DNA of 40,838 nucleotides from an uncultured Actinomycetes bacterium (lineage in GTDB: Bacteria > Actinomycetota > Coriobacteriia > Coriobacteriales > Atopobiaceae), in assembly GCA_900318935.1 (NCBI GenBank), contig ONMP01000005.1, forward strand, positions 1 to 40,838, in the 5' to 3' direction. The notes beneath the pieces are model-generated. The model searched no databases and was not told the DNA's origin. It saw only the letters and a program-made list of their open reading frames with translations. The translations under genes and the position numbers were made by a program. Below, piece by piece: positions 32,687-39,966 of the stretch (positions within the stretch are counted from its first letter, which is position 1; every line of letters starts with the position of its first letter).

Positions 32687-34102
32687 TTATGCTTCGGTGT
32701 TTACTTCCACGTCCGCGTCGTCATAGTACGTATCTTGTTGCTGGGCCTCGGTGCCTTCGCCGTCCTCATCCTCATAAGTGGCGTCTTCGTCGTCGGCGTT
32801 GTTGCCCTTCTTCGTGGTGTCGGCCTTGCCCTTGGCGCTGGCATCATTGCCCTTCGTGGTGTCGGTCGCCTTGGCCTTGGAGCCGTTGCTCGGCTGCACG
32901 CTCCACACGGCGCCGGTGTAGGCATCGACCGAGACGGTGTAGGTTACGCCATCGGAACCGTTGAGGGTCACCACGTAGTGGGGGGCGTCACCGCCGGTCA
33001 CGAGCTGAGCGGATGCGCCGCTCGTCTGGCAGCCCACGCTCGACGCTGCGGCGTCGATGGCTGCGCTGGAGCCGATCATGCTGGAGTTGGTGGTTTCCTG
33101 CTGAAGCTGTGTGGGGGTCGTTTCTGCCTCACCGGTCTCGCCCTGCTTCGGCTGCGCGGAAGTCGCTTCGGCCTCGTCGTCTGTGCGCTTTGTGACATCG
33201 CTGGTGGTGCCGTCGTTGAAAATGGCGGTTGCGTACCACACAGAGCCGTCACGTGCGCCGACTTTCACCAGGTAGTCCGCGTCGTCGAAGTGGAAGGTCA
33301 CCACGTAGCGGGGCTCGGTGCTGACGGAGCTGAGCTCGCAGGCCACGTTGGAGACGTTGTTGTCACCGGCCACGTAAGAGGTCGCGATGGCGATGGCGTC
33401 CTGCTGAGAGATGAGGTCCGAGGTGGGAGCGGTCTCCTGCGGCTGGGTTTGCTGCTGCGCGGGCGCCTGCTGCTGGGTCGTCTGCGTGGGAGCGGCCTGA
33501 CGCTGAGGATCGGCGTTGGCGTCGCGAATAGTCCTCGCGAGGCGTGCGGCGTCATCGCGGCTCATCGCCATCTCTTCGCCACCGAGGCCCTGCCAAGTGA
33601 TACCGTACTCCACGGACCCGTCTTTCCACGTGATGACCGTTGCGGAGTCTTGGGTGTTGCCGAGGGCGGTAAGGCGGAGGCCGTCGACATCAATCTCATA
33701 CTCCCAGGCGAACTCGGCCTCGGTGCGGTCTGTGAGCGGAGCTTCGTGCGCGCCGATATTGGCCTTGCGTACAACGAGTGCGGTAGCGCCGGTCTCGTAG
33801 GTTGCCTGTGCGACACCGCCAGCCCAGGAGAACGCGGGGTCAGCATAGCCGAGGTCGCGGATGGTGACCTGAGCTGGCACTCCGAACCTCGCGAGTCCGA
33901 CGGCCTGAGCTGCGTCAGCCGCGCTCGCGACCCTCGTCCAGTTCCACGAGACTTGCTGCGTGGTGGCGTACGTGGCGTCGAGGGCCATGGCGGGCCTAGC
34001 GGTGAGGATGGCGCCGCTACCGAGGGCGAGGGAGAGAGCTGCGGCCACGATGAAGGCCTTCTTGCCGAGGTTGGTGCTGGTGATGTTGGTGTTCTTCTTC
34101 AT
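32687..34102 (-). CDS. Secreted PepSY-domain protein
   Basis: A 471-residue exported protein. The signal peptide covers residues 1-40 (KKAFIVAAALSLALGSGAIL, cleavage near RPAMA-LDA). The N-terminal domain (about 45-195) has a fold-like pattern similar to DUF4367 (VSWNW at the start and TVITWKDGSVEYGITWQGLGG-like strands: ITWKDGSVEYGITWQG). A Gln/Pro linker follows, then two PepSY repeats (about 230-295 and 350-410), e.g. QDAIAIATSYVAG and HYVVTLNGSDGVTYTVSVDAYTG-like segments ending in TGAVW. The tail is Lys/Asp/Glu-rich. PepSY domains often inhibit or bind peptidases in the envelope; the precise role here is unknown. GAAAGGAAG precedes ATG 34102. Confidence 0.82.
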   Translation of the reverse strand: MKKNTNITSTNLGKKAFIVAAALSLALGSGAILTARPAMALDATYATTQQVSWNWTRVASAADAAQAVGLARFGVPAQVTIRDLGYADPAFSWAGGVAQATYETGATALVVRKANIGAHEAPLTDRTEAEFAWEYEIDVDGLRLTALGNTQDSATVITWKDGSVEYGITWQGLGGEEMAMSRDDAARLARTIRDANADPQRQAAPTQTTQQQAPAQQQTQPQETAPTSDLISQQDAIAIATSYVAGDNNVSNVACELSSVSTEPRYVVTFHFDDADYLVKVGARDGSVWYATAIFNDGTTSDVTKRTDDEAEATSAQPKQGETGEAETTPTQLQQETTNSSMIGSSAAIDAAASSVGCQTSGASAQLVTGGDAPHYVVTLNGSDGVTYTVSVDAYTGAVWSVQPSNGSKAKATDTTKGNDASAKGKADTTKKGNNADDEDATYEDEDGEGTEAQQQDTYYDDADVEVNTEA

Positions 34103-34306
34103 GGTGTTGCTTCCTTTCGTATTTGGTGCCAGGTTCTCGTCCCGGCTCGTTTTCTGTCCACGCTAGTCATACGCGGGCAGCACCACGCCATCCCACCCTC
34201 TCGATCGTCACACATCTCCTTCACAACTGCTAGCGATAAGTGCTCTAACGGATCGAGAAGTCTTTAGGAGGTTCCGTCCGTTTGTCCTGTGAAGTCAGTT
34301 ACGTTC

Positions 34307-34335
34307 TTGCAGCGCTCCAACGGTTACGCTATCCT
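34307..34335 (+). promoter_or_regulatory. Promoter of rpmE
   Basis: TTGCAG (34307-34312), 17 nt, TATCCT (34330-34335). It places the start of transcription just before the structured leader. The rest of the 34103-34434 gap towards the PepSY gene shows an 8-bp inverted repeat (TCTCGATC/GATCGAGA) but no clear minus-strand promoter. Confidence 0.5.
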
Positions 34336-34342
34336 AGTGCAG

Positions 34343-34434
34343 ATTGACCGTCGGGGCGGCAGGCGTCCTGCCCTGTGCCCGGACGGAGAAACCCTGCTCT
34401 GGTCGGAAACCAGGGCCTACGTAAGGAGTCCCAT
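34343..34434 (+). ncRNA. Structured 5' leader of rpmE (putative L31 autoregulatory leader)
   Basis: The untranslated leader can fold into an extended hairpin: CCGTC (34348-34352) with GACGG (34382-34386), GGGC with GCCC, and an apical GGCAGG-CGT-CCTGCC. A second imperfect stem follows (CCCT...GGT with ACC-AGGG, about 34392-34414), and then the TAAGGAG binding site. L31 leaders that bind the L31 protein are known as several distinct classes, including in Actinobacteria and Coriobacteria. Class membership is inference from position and fold. Confidence 0.55.
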
Positions 34435-34848
34435 ATGAAGCAAGGCATCCATCCCAACTACATGGAGTGCACCGTTCGCTGCTCCTGCGGCAACACGTGG
34501 ACGACGCGTGCAACCGTTCCGAGCATGAGGCTTGACCTTTGCGACAAGTGCCACCCGTTCTACACCGGTACGCAGAAGCTCGTCGACACCGGCGGACGCG
34601 TCCAGCGCTTTGCCGACAAGTTCGGTGGCGCCGCTGCCGCTCAGCTCGCTCGCGCTGCCGCTGCCAAGGAAGCTCGTGCAAAGAAGGCCGCCGAGCAGGC
34701 CGCAGCAAAGAAGGCCGCTGCAGAGGCTAAGGCTGCCGCCAAGGCCAAGCGTGCTGCTGAGTATGCCGAGCGCGCAAAGGCGGAGGCTGCAAAGAAGGCC
34801 GCCGAGGAGGCTGCAGAGGCTGCCGCCGCTGACGCTGCTGCCGAGTAA
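34435..34848 (+). CDS. rpmE: Ribosomal protein L31 with Ala/Lys-rich C-terminal extension
   Basis: A 137-residue protein. The first 70 residues are zinc-type bL31: [20 protein letters not shown], with zinc ligands Cys16, Cys18, Cys36 and Cys39 ([11 protein letters not shown]) and [16 protein letters not shown]. The remaining 67 residues are a repetitive Ala/Lys/Glu helix ([16 protein letters not shown]-like), about doubling the normal length. Such a tail resembles histone H1-like or poly-Ala coiled extensions and could reach over the ribosome's central protuberance or bind RNA. AAGGAG lies before ATG 34435; the longer upstream frame runs through the leader. Confidence 0.93.
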   Translation: MKQGIHPNYMECTVRCSCGNTWTTRATVPSMRLDLCDKCHPFYTGTQKLVDTGGRVQRFADKFGGAAAAQLARAAAAKEARAKKAAEQAAAKKAAAEAKAAAKAKRAAEYAERAKAEAAKKAAEEAAEAAAADAAAE

Positions 34849-34867
34849 CTCAAGCATTTGAATTGAC

Positions 34868-34910
34868 AAGGGGGACGCCCGATGGCTTTGAGCCGTCGGG
34901 CGTCCCCCTT
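34868..34910. terminator. Strong bidirectional terminator after rpmE
   Basis: A 20-bp stem with one G-U pair (34868-34887 with 34891-34910) and a TTG loop, between rpmE and the convergent trigger-factor-like gene. Confidence 0.8.
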
Positions 34911-34930
34911 TAGCGTATCTTTTAGCGCAC

Positions 34931-35764
34931 CTATACGAGTTTGAGGTGTGAGCGGCTGTTGGCCTTGCGCCTCTGCGCCTGCGCCTGCATCTGTGCCTCC
35001 AGCGTGCGACGTGTCTGGGCCGCGCGTTTCTGTGCCTGTGCGGGCGTCTCGTGCCGATAGGTGCAGGACGCTTCTGCCATGACGATGCTCATGCCTTTGT
35101 TGCGCAGGGCAAACGTGCGCGCTGATTCGTACTGTCCGCTTCGATGCAAGTCGTAGAGTAGCTTGGTCGTGTCCTCAGTGGGAGGCATGCCCGCATATTG
35201 CGGAATCTCTTCGTCGCTTATCTGAAGGTTGCGATGCTCGATCCATGCATCGATGGCCGCCTCCTGCTCAGCCACATCTTTTGCCTGCGTGGCAAACATA
35301 GCCTGTAGGTCGCTTGTGCGCATGCCAGTCTGGATCATAAAATCGTTCTCTGTGACACCCTGTTCTTGAAGACCCATGGCAAATGACTGCTCGACCATCT
35401 GCCGTGCGCGTGCGACGGAGGATTGCGGGACGGCTTGTACGAGGCGTTTAGCGAGCTCCTTCGCACACTTCTGCACCTTCTGCTGCTCAGCCGCCTGGCC
35501 GTTCATGGCCATAAGCTCTTGACGCACGAGTTCGCGCAGCTCAGACGCATTATGCAACCCCTCGAAGTTCTCTCGGATCCAAGCTTCGTCGGCGAGCTCG
35601 GCAGGGCCGCCGCCCAACTGCATGACGGACATCTGCACGGCAAGCTCAACGTCTTCGTCGGTTGTTGAGGCAACGTCTATCACGATGGAGACGGGATCGT
35701 AGGACGTGAGGGTGTAGTGGGCGCGTCCACTGATGATTAGCGGTTCGGGTTTGACGAGTTCCAT
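34931..35764 (-). CDS. Trigger-factor C-terminal-like protein
   Basis: A 277-residue soluble, helix-rich protein. Residues about 40-200 resemble the chaperone arm of trigger factor/SurA: ELADEAWIRENFEGL, a basic KVQKCAKELAKRLVQAVP block ('P...' before a helix), SFAMGLQEQGVTENDFM, and QAKDVAEQEAAIDAWIEHRNLQISDEEI, which is typical of the arm's long helices. The ribosome-binding and prolyl-isomerase domains are absent. The C-terminus is Gln/Ala/Arg-rich. It could be a stand-alone holdase. ATG 35764 follows AAAGGAG; an earlier in-frame ATG lies over the promoter. Confidence 0.6.
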   Translation of the reverse strand: MELVKPEPLIISGRAHYTLTSYDPVSIVIDVASTTDEDVELAVQMSVMQLGGGPAELADEAWIRENFEGLHNASELRELVRQELMAMNGQAAEQQKVQKCAKELAKRLVQAVPQSSVARARQMVEQSFAMGLQEQGVTENDFMIQTGMRTSDLQAMFATQAKDVAEQEAAIDAWIEHRNLQISDEEIPQYAGMPPTEDTTKLLYDLHRSGQYESARTFALRNKGMSIVMAEASCTYRHETPAQAQKRAAQTRRTLEAQMQAQAQRRKANSRSHLKLV

Positions 35765-35796
35765 AACGGCTCCTTTGTCAGGCGCAAAACATTCCC

Positions 35797-35847
35797 ATTG
35801 TACCCCAGCCAAGATGAGACACCCAATGGCGCGCATTCATCTATAAT
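35797..35847. promoter_or_regulatory. Divergent promoters (trigger-factor-like / deformylase-like)
   Basis: On the minus strand TTGGGT (35826-35821), 18 nt, TACAAT (35802-35797) reads towards the trigger-factor-like gene. On the plus strand a consensus TATAAT (35842-35847) precedes the deformylase-like gene by 37 nt, but no good -35 is seen. Confidence 0.45.
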
Positions 35848-35883
35848 GAGCGCGTATCACCAAAGACACGAAAGGACAGGCTC

Positions 35884-36303
35884 ATGATTCGCGAGCTTAT
35901 TCACGACGACGAAATTCTTTCCCAGCCCTGCGAGCAGGCGACGGCGGACGACGCCGACCTGGCTCAGGACCTCTTGGACACGTTGGCCTCCATCGAGGAC
36001 GGTGGCTGCATCGCCGCCAACCAGATAGGCGTGACCAAGGCGGTGGTGGCATTCGTGGATGACAAGGGCAATCCCCACGTGATGTTCAACCCAAAGATTT
36101 TGATGGGCCTGCGTGCCGCGCGCGTCGTGGAGGGCTGCCTTTCGCGTGATGAGACCGTAAAGGTTCGGCGCTACGCCAAGGTCAAGGTCCAGTTCGACGA
36201 GCTCGTCGACGGCAAGCTCGTGACGCGCAAGCGCGACTACATGGGTTGGGTCGCCCAGATGATCCAGCACATGGTAGACCACTGCAACGGCAAGCTGGTG
36301 TAG
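35884..36303 (+). CDS. Peptide-deformylase-like protein lacking the catalytic Glu
   Basis: A 139-residue member of the deformylase fold. Motif 1 is GGCIAANQIG (family GxGxAAxQxG), motif 2 is VEGCLSRD (metal ligand Cys85), and motif 3 is QHMVDHCNG (His129, His133). In active deformylases motif 3 is HExxH; here the catalytic Glu is Met130. All three metal ligands remain, so metal binding is likely, but deformylation by the known mechanism is not. A separate active def is expected elsewhere. GAAAGGA before ATG 35884. The TATAAT at 35842 is its likely promoter. Confidence 0.8.
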   Translation: MIRELIHDDEILSQPCEQATADDADLAQDLLDTLASIEDGGCIAANQIGVTKAVVAFVDDKGNPHVMFNPKILMGLRAARVVEGCLSRDETVKVRRYAKVKVQFDELVDGKLVTRKRDYMGWVAQMIQHMVDHCNGKLV

Positions 36304-36327
36304 TGCATAACTGTGTGCGTCAGTCTG

Positions 36328-36425
36328 TATGTGATACAACGACCGTTATGTGATACAACTTGAACGCGGTTGTTTATGTTACACTTCTCACCATACATGA
36401 GATAACGTGTCGATATGTGATATAC
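36328..36425. repeat. Three TATGTGATA direct repeats upstream of the ATPase gene
   Basis: TATGTGATACAAC occurs at 36328-36340 and again exactly at 36347-36359 (19-nt phase). A shorter match, TATGTGATATAC, lies at 36414-36425, close to the start codon. An inverted-looking GTTGTTTATGTTACAC occurs in between (36369-36384). Their arrangement suggests binding sites for a regulator, possibly autoregulation. Confidence 0.65.
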
Positions 36426-36439
36426 GGAGCACACTTGGC

Positions 36440-37621
36440 ATGCACGACAACCCGTTCTATCCTTCATTCACACTCAGGCCAAACCAGTTCTTTGGGCGCG
36501 AAGATTATCTTATGCCGTTTGAAAGGGCTCTTTTCAACGAGAATTCTCCTGACATCAGCTTCATTCTCACGGGGACGAGAGGCTGTGGCAAGACGTCGCT
36601 TCTCCATCAGTTTGCCATCCTTGCACAACGTGAGCACATGGACGTCATCGAGGCCACGAGTGCTGATGCCCTGGAGAGGCTAAGGGACTATGCAGGCATG
36701 CGGGGAGGAACCACCACAAAGCAATCCATTTCACCGTCTCTGGCTATCGGTGGCATAGGCAGTGCCAGTCTCGAAGAGATTAGTAGGACGACGGCATCTG
36801 GTAGTGAGCGTGAGCCAGATGCCTTGCTGGGTAAGAACCTCTGCGCTAAGCTATCCCGTTTTCGATTGAAAAGCGGTCTGCTCGTCATTATCGATGAAGC
36901 TCAGAAGATATCAGACACTTCACTCGTGACGATTGGCAACGCAGTTCAACAGGCCATAACCGCCGATCATCGGGTAGGCCTCATTCTCGGCGGCCTTCCC
37001 CAGTGCTATACCAAAGTCAGAGCAGTGAAGAGCTGCACGTTCCTTCATCGCCTCAAGCGGGTTAATCTCTGGTGCATGGGAGTGAAGGAGACCATTGCGT
37101 TCTTGGAGACCATGTTTGCTCGTGTGCCCGAGATTGGCCTTTCAGAGAAACAGGTTTACGAGGCGGGGGAGTTTACGGGAGGTCAGCCGTACCTCATGCA
37201 ATTGTTCGGCGATGCCCTCTATGTCACCGTGAGCCGAGAACTTAATCCCATCGACGGTACCGTAGTTGCCGTGAGTGAGGACATGCTGCGCCAGGCAGAG
37301 AGGATGGCACTCAGGTCTTACAAGGATAACGTGCTTGACAACGTGCTGAGTGGTACACGCGAGATGACTCGTCGATACATTCGTGCGGCATACGAGGAGC
37401 GGCGCGATGACGGTCTCGCAAGTACGAGAGAGATAGCCAAGCGACTTGGCATGACGACTCGTGAAGCGAATCCAGTGAGAATGTATGCCCTCAACACACA
37501 GGTGATTCAGCGGGAGGGTAGAGGGTTTGTGAGCTTTGCACTGCCACAGTGCAGGTACATCTTTGAGCCGTATGAGTATGAGGAACGCCCAAAACCTCGT
37601 GTCGAGCGTTGGCGATACTAG
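36440..37621 (+). CDS. AAA-type ATPase with C-terminal winged helix
   Basis: A 393-residue STAND/archaeal-ATPase-like protein. Walker A is LTGTRGCGKTSLLH, Walker B is LLVIIDEAQ, and sensor-like residues lie in GLILGGLPQC. The middle helical part includes FTGGQPYLMQLFGDALY, typical of this ATPase group. The C-terminal winged helix (about 320-385) has STREIAKRLGMTTREANPVRMYAL. It resembles Orc/Cdc6-like ATPases found as single genes in many bacteria, often linked to mobile or defence loci; function is unknown. ATG 36440 follows CGGAGC; a GTG at 36407 would be inside the repeat region. The last codons lie in a long inverted repeat. Confidence 0.7.
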   Translation: MHDNPFYPSFTLRPNQFFGREDYLMPFERALFNENSPDISFILTGTRGCGKTSLLHQFAILAQREHMDVIEATSADALERLRDYAGMRGGTTTKQSISPSLAIGGIGSASLEEISRTTASGSEREPDALLGKNLCAKLSRFRLKSGLLVIIDEAQKISDTSLVTIGNAVQQAITADHRVGLILGGLPQCYTKVRAVKSCTFLHRLKRVNLWCMGVKETIAFLETMFARVPEIGLSEKQVYEAGEFTGGQPYLMQLFGDALYVTVSRELNPIDGTVVAVSEDMLRQAERMALRSYKDNVLDNVLSGTREMTRRYIRAAYEERRDDGLASTREIAKRLGMTTREANPVRMYALNTQVIQREGRGFVSFALPQCRYIFEPYEYEERPKPRVERWRY

Positions 37622-37661
37622 CGAATAAGCTCAACCCAGCGACGACATGAGGTTTTGGGCG
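37586..37661. repeat. Inverted repeat spanning the end of the ATPase gene
   Basis: Arms of 19 nt (37586-37604 and 37643-37661) match at 18 positions, with an inner CGTTGG/CCAGCG pairing. The left arm lies within the last codons of the ATPase, the right arm between it and the convergent purH. It could form a hairpin terminator for either gene. No U-run. Confidence 0.65.
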
Positions 37662-37687
37662 TAAATCAGAATTTGGGACACCAACTC

Positions 37688-38869
37688 CTAGTGGTGGAAG
37701 AGGCGCATGCCGGTGAAGGCCATGGCGATGCCGTAGCGGTCGGCCGTCTCGATGACGTTGTCGTCGCGAATGGAGCCGCCGGGCTCGGCGATGTAGCTTA
37801 CGCCGGACTTGTGGCAGCGCTCGACGTTGTCGCCGAAGGGGAAGAATGCATCAGAGCCGCAGGTTACGCCCGTCTGCGTGGCGATCCAGTCAGCTTTCTC
37901 TTCGCGAGTAAGAACTTCGGGTCGCACCGCGAACCACTTCTGCCACTCGCCGTCGCGCAGCACGTCGTCGTGCTCGTCGGAAATGTACACGTCGATGGCG
38001 TTGTCGCGGTTGGCGCGGCGGATGCCCTCGACAAACTGTAGGCCGAGTACCTTGGGGTGCTGACGCAGGTACCAGGTGTCGGCCTTGTTGCCGGCGAGAC
38101 GCGTGCAGTGGACGCGGCTCTGCTGGCCGGCACCGACGCCGATGGCCTGGCCGTCCTTGACGTAGCACACCGAGTTGGACTGCGTGTACTTGAGCGTGAT
38201 GAGGCTGATGATCATGTCGCGGATGGCGGCGTCGGGTACCTCGCGGTTCTTGGTCACGAAGTTCGAAACAAGCTCGCGATCGATGCAGAAGTTGTTGTGA
38301 CCCTGCTCGAAGGTGATGCCAAAGACATCCTTGGTCTCGAGTGGCGCGGGTGTGTAGTCGGGATCGATTTGCACTACGTTGTAGTTGCCGCCTTTCTTCT
38401 GCGCCAGGATTGCAAGCGCCTCGTCAGTGTAGCCCGGCGCGATGATGCCGTCGGAGACCTCGGGCTTGAGGTAGGTGGCGGTGTCGGCGTCACAAATCTC
38501 GCTGAGTGCCGCCCAGTCGCCGTAGCTGCTCATGCGGTCGGCACCGCGCGCGCGAATGTAGGCGCAGGCGATAGGGGAGGGGTCGGGCAGATTGTCCCCT
38601 ACGAAGTAGATCTGGCGGTCGATGTCGGAGAGCGGCGTGCCCACGGCGGCACCTGCGGGCGAGACGTGCTTGAAGCTCGCAGCCGCGGGAAGTTCCGTTG
38701 CCTCGGCGAGTTCGCGCACGAGCTGCCAGGAGTTGAGGGCGTCGAGGAAGTTGATAAAGCCGGGCTTGCCCTGAAGCACCGTGATGGGCAGGTCGGACCC
38801 ATCTCGCATAAAGATGCGCGACGGCTTTTGGTTGGGGTTCATACCATACTTGAGCTCTAGTTCGTTCAC
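37688..38869 (-). CDS. purH: Stand-alone AICAR transformylase (PurH C-terminal type)
   Basis: A 393-residue enzyme that formylates AICAR (ZMP) with 10-formyl-THF, the ninth step of IMP synthesis. It starts LKYGMNPNQKPS, the usual beginning of the transformylase part, and includes SFKHVSPAGAAVG (catalytic Lys-His), YGDWAALSE, LKYTQSNSVCYVKDGQAIGVGAGQQSRVHC and DAFFPFGDNV...GVSYIAEPGGSIRDD. The N-terminal IMP cyclohydrolase domain of normal PurH is absent. Its job is supplied by the upstream gene at 39084. The start is GTG 38869 with AAAGGA. It is second in the ZTP-riboswitch operon. Confidence 0.94.
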   Translation of the reverse strand: MNELELKYGMNPNQKPSRIFMRDGSDLPITVLQGKPGFINFLDALNSWQLVRELAEATELPAAASFKHVSPAGAAVGTPLSDIDRQIYFVGDNLPDPSPIACAYIRARGADRMSSYGDWAALSEICDADTATYLKPEVSDGIIAPGYTDEALAILAQKKGGNYNVVQIDPDYTPAPLETKDVFGITFEQGHNNFCIDRELVSNFVTKNREVPDAAIRDMIISLITLKYTQSNSVCYVKDGQAIGVGAGQQSRVHCTRLAGNKADTWYLRQHPKVLGLQFVEGIRRANRDNAIDVYISDEHDDVLRDGEWQKWFAVRPEVLTREEKADWIATQTGVTCGSDAFFPFGDNVERCHKSGVSYIAEPGGSIRDDNVIETADRYGIAMAFTGMRLFHH

Positions 38870-38891
38870 TTTGGTTCCTTTCGTTGTGGTC

Positions 38892-38977
38892 GGGAAGAGG
38901 CGGGAGGACGAGCGTCACGCTCAAACAGCTGCTTTGCAGAACTCGCGTGCCTTACTCGTCCTCCCGCCCCTTCCCTT
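38892..38977 (-). other. Long intercistronic stem between the two purine genes
   Basis: GGCGGGAGGACGAG (38898-38911) pairs perfectly with CTCGTCCTCCCGCC (38957-38970), and flanking GGAAG/CTTCC-type bases extend it, around a loop of about 45 nt. It lies shortly before the purH start on the minus strand. No U-run; it may set relative expression through RNA stability or partial termination. The rest of the gap 38978-39083 shows only a short GCGCCG-AA-CGGCGC hairpin. Confidence 0.6.
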
Positions 38978-39083
38978 GCCGAATTGCCTGCTTGTCGTTC
39001 CTGGCCTCGCTGCGGGGTGACCCAAAAGCCGATTACTCGCAGGAGGGCGGGGGGAGATTTTGTGCGCCGTTCGGCGCGTTTTG

Positions 39084-39740
39084 TTAGTCGCCGAGGTGCT
39101 TGTTGTAGAGGCGGACATCGCCGCCGACATTGGTGTAGAGGCTGATCTTGTTGTCGGCATCGAGGGCAGCCCAGACGGTGTCGGGATCGGCCATCGAGAC
39201 CTCGATGGGCTCTCCTTCGAAGCTTGGCAGCGGGTTGCCGTCGCCCACGTAGGTGGAGAGGAAGTAGCCCGTGCCCGCATCGGCACCCTCGTAGCAGAAG
39301 AACTCGCGTAGGCAGCGACTGCCCTTGCCATCCTGGCTCTTTAGGATTGAGAGTGCGAACGACTCGTCTGCATTGAGGATAGCGCTGATGCGTGGGGTGA
39401 AGTTCGGCGCGTCTGGCTCGAATTCGCGCGCGAGGCAACCAGCCACGAAGTCACCCTTCTCAACGATGGTGTCGGTCTGGTCGCCGTTGGTGACGACGAG
39501 GGCGTCTCCCATCGTGCGCACGGGATGGTAGATGATGAGGCTAGGGTCCTCAACGAGCTCGGGTTTGTAGGCTTCGGTGCGGATGCCGTCGTCGGTGGCG
39601 GAAAAGATGCGGTTGCGGCTGTTTGCGCTACGGCCCATGATCCAGTAGTACACGACGGGCTGGTTGGCATCGTTCTTGCCCACCACGATGCCGCGACCGG
39701 GATAGGGGTTGGATTCGAGCAACTTGACGAGGTCTTGCAT
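39084..39740 (-). CDS. purO: IMP cyclohydrolase, PurO-type
   Basis: A 218-residue protein of the archaeal-type IMP cyclohydrolase family, an N-terminal-nucleophile-hydrolase-like fold. Seen are NPYPGRGIVVGKN near the start, VVYYWIMGRSANSRNR, IIYHPVRTMGDALVVTNGDQTD, FEPDAPNFTPRIS and YVGDGNPLPSFEGEP. It closes the ring of FAICAR to IMP, the last step of the pathway, thus complementing the cyclohydrolase-less purH downstream. The start at 39740 has AAGGAG directly before it; ATG 39761 overlaps this site. It is controlled by a ZTP riboswitch. Confidence 0.9.
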   Translation of the reverse strand: MQDLVKLLESNPYPGRGIVVGKNDANQPVVYYWIMGRSANSRNRIFSATDDGIRTEAYKPELVEDPSLIIYHPVRTMGDALVVTNGDQTDTIVEKGDFVAGCLAREFEPDAPNFTPRISAILNADESFALSILKSQDGKGSRCLREFFCYEGADAGTGYFLSTYVGDGNPLPSFEGEPIEVSMADPDTVWAALDADNKISLYTNVGGDVRLYNKHLGD

Positions 39741-39762
39741 GCGGTTTCTCTCCTTACGCAAA

Positions 39763-39797
39763 GGGCAAGCCTCCCGCGATGCGAGAACGGCTTGCCC
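39763..39797 (-). terminator. Riboswitch expression-platform terminator
   Basis: On the minus strand GGGCAAGCC (39797-39789) pairs with GGCTTGCCC (39771-39763), followed by TTT. The 5' arm shares GGGC with the last bases of the ZTP aptamer, so ligand binding and hairpin formation are mutually exclusive: ligand would favour read-through. Confidence 0.75.
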
Positions 39798-39858
39798 AGA
39801 CGGTCGGCTCCTTGTATGTGTGCTGCTTCCTCGTGGTGATCCACGCTATCCGTCAGTC
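39794..39858 (-). promoter_or_regulatory. ZTP (ZMP/ZTP, pfl) riboswitch
   Basis: The minus strand upstream of purO has the two conserved blocks of the pfl RNA. The 5' block is GACUGACGGAU followed by a GUGG-AUCA-CCAC-GAGGAAGC hairpin (39858-39826). The 3' block is GCCGACCGUCUGGGC (39808-39794), whose CCGUC pairs with the GACGG of the 5' block. This agrees with published ZTP riboswitches. The ligand is the substrate (ZMP/AICAR) of the enzyme encoded in this operon, so low formyl-folate would raise ZMP and turn the operon on. Confidence 0.88.
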
Positions 39859-39966
39859 ACAGCACGCGCGCAACTCTAGCACAACGCAACGACACGGAAA
39901 AGAGAACCACTCTTTCTGCACGGCACCAGCACCTCTTATGGGCATGGTTGTATTTTATTGGCAACC

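Noticed and set aside
32735-34267. 510-codon open frame on the plus strand opposite the PepSY gene
   Set aside because: It is a Gly/Val/Arg-rich shadow of the minus-strand gene, with no ribosome binding site and no domain. The minus strand has a signal peptide, PepSY repeats and a good start.
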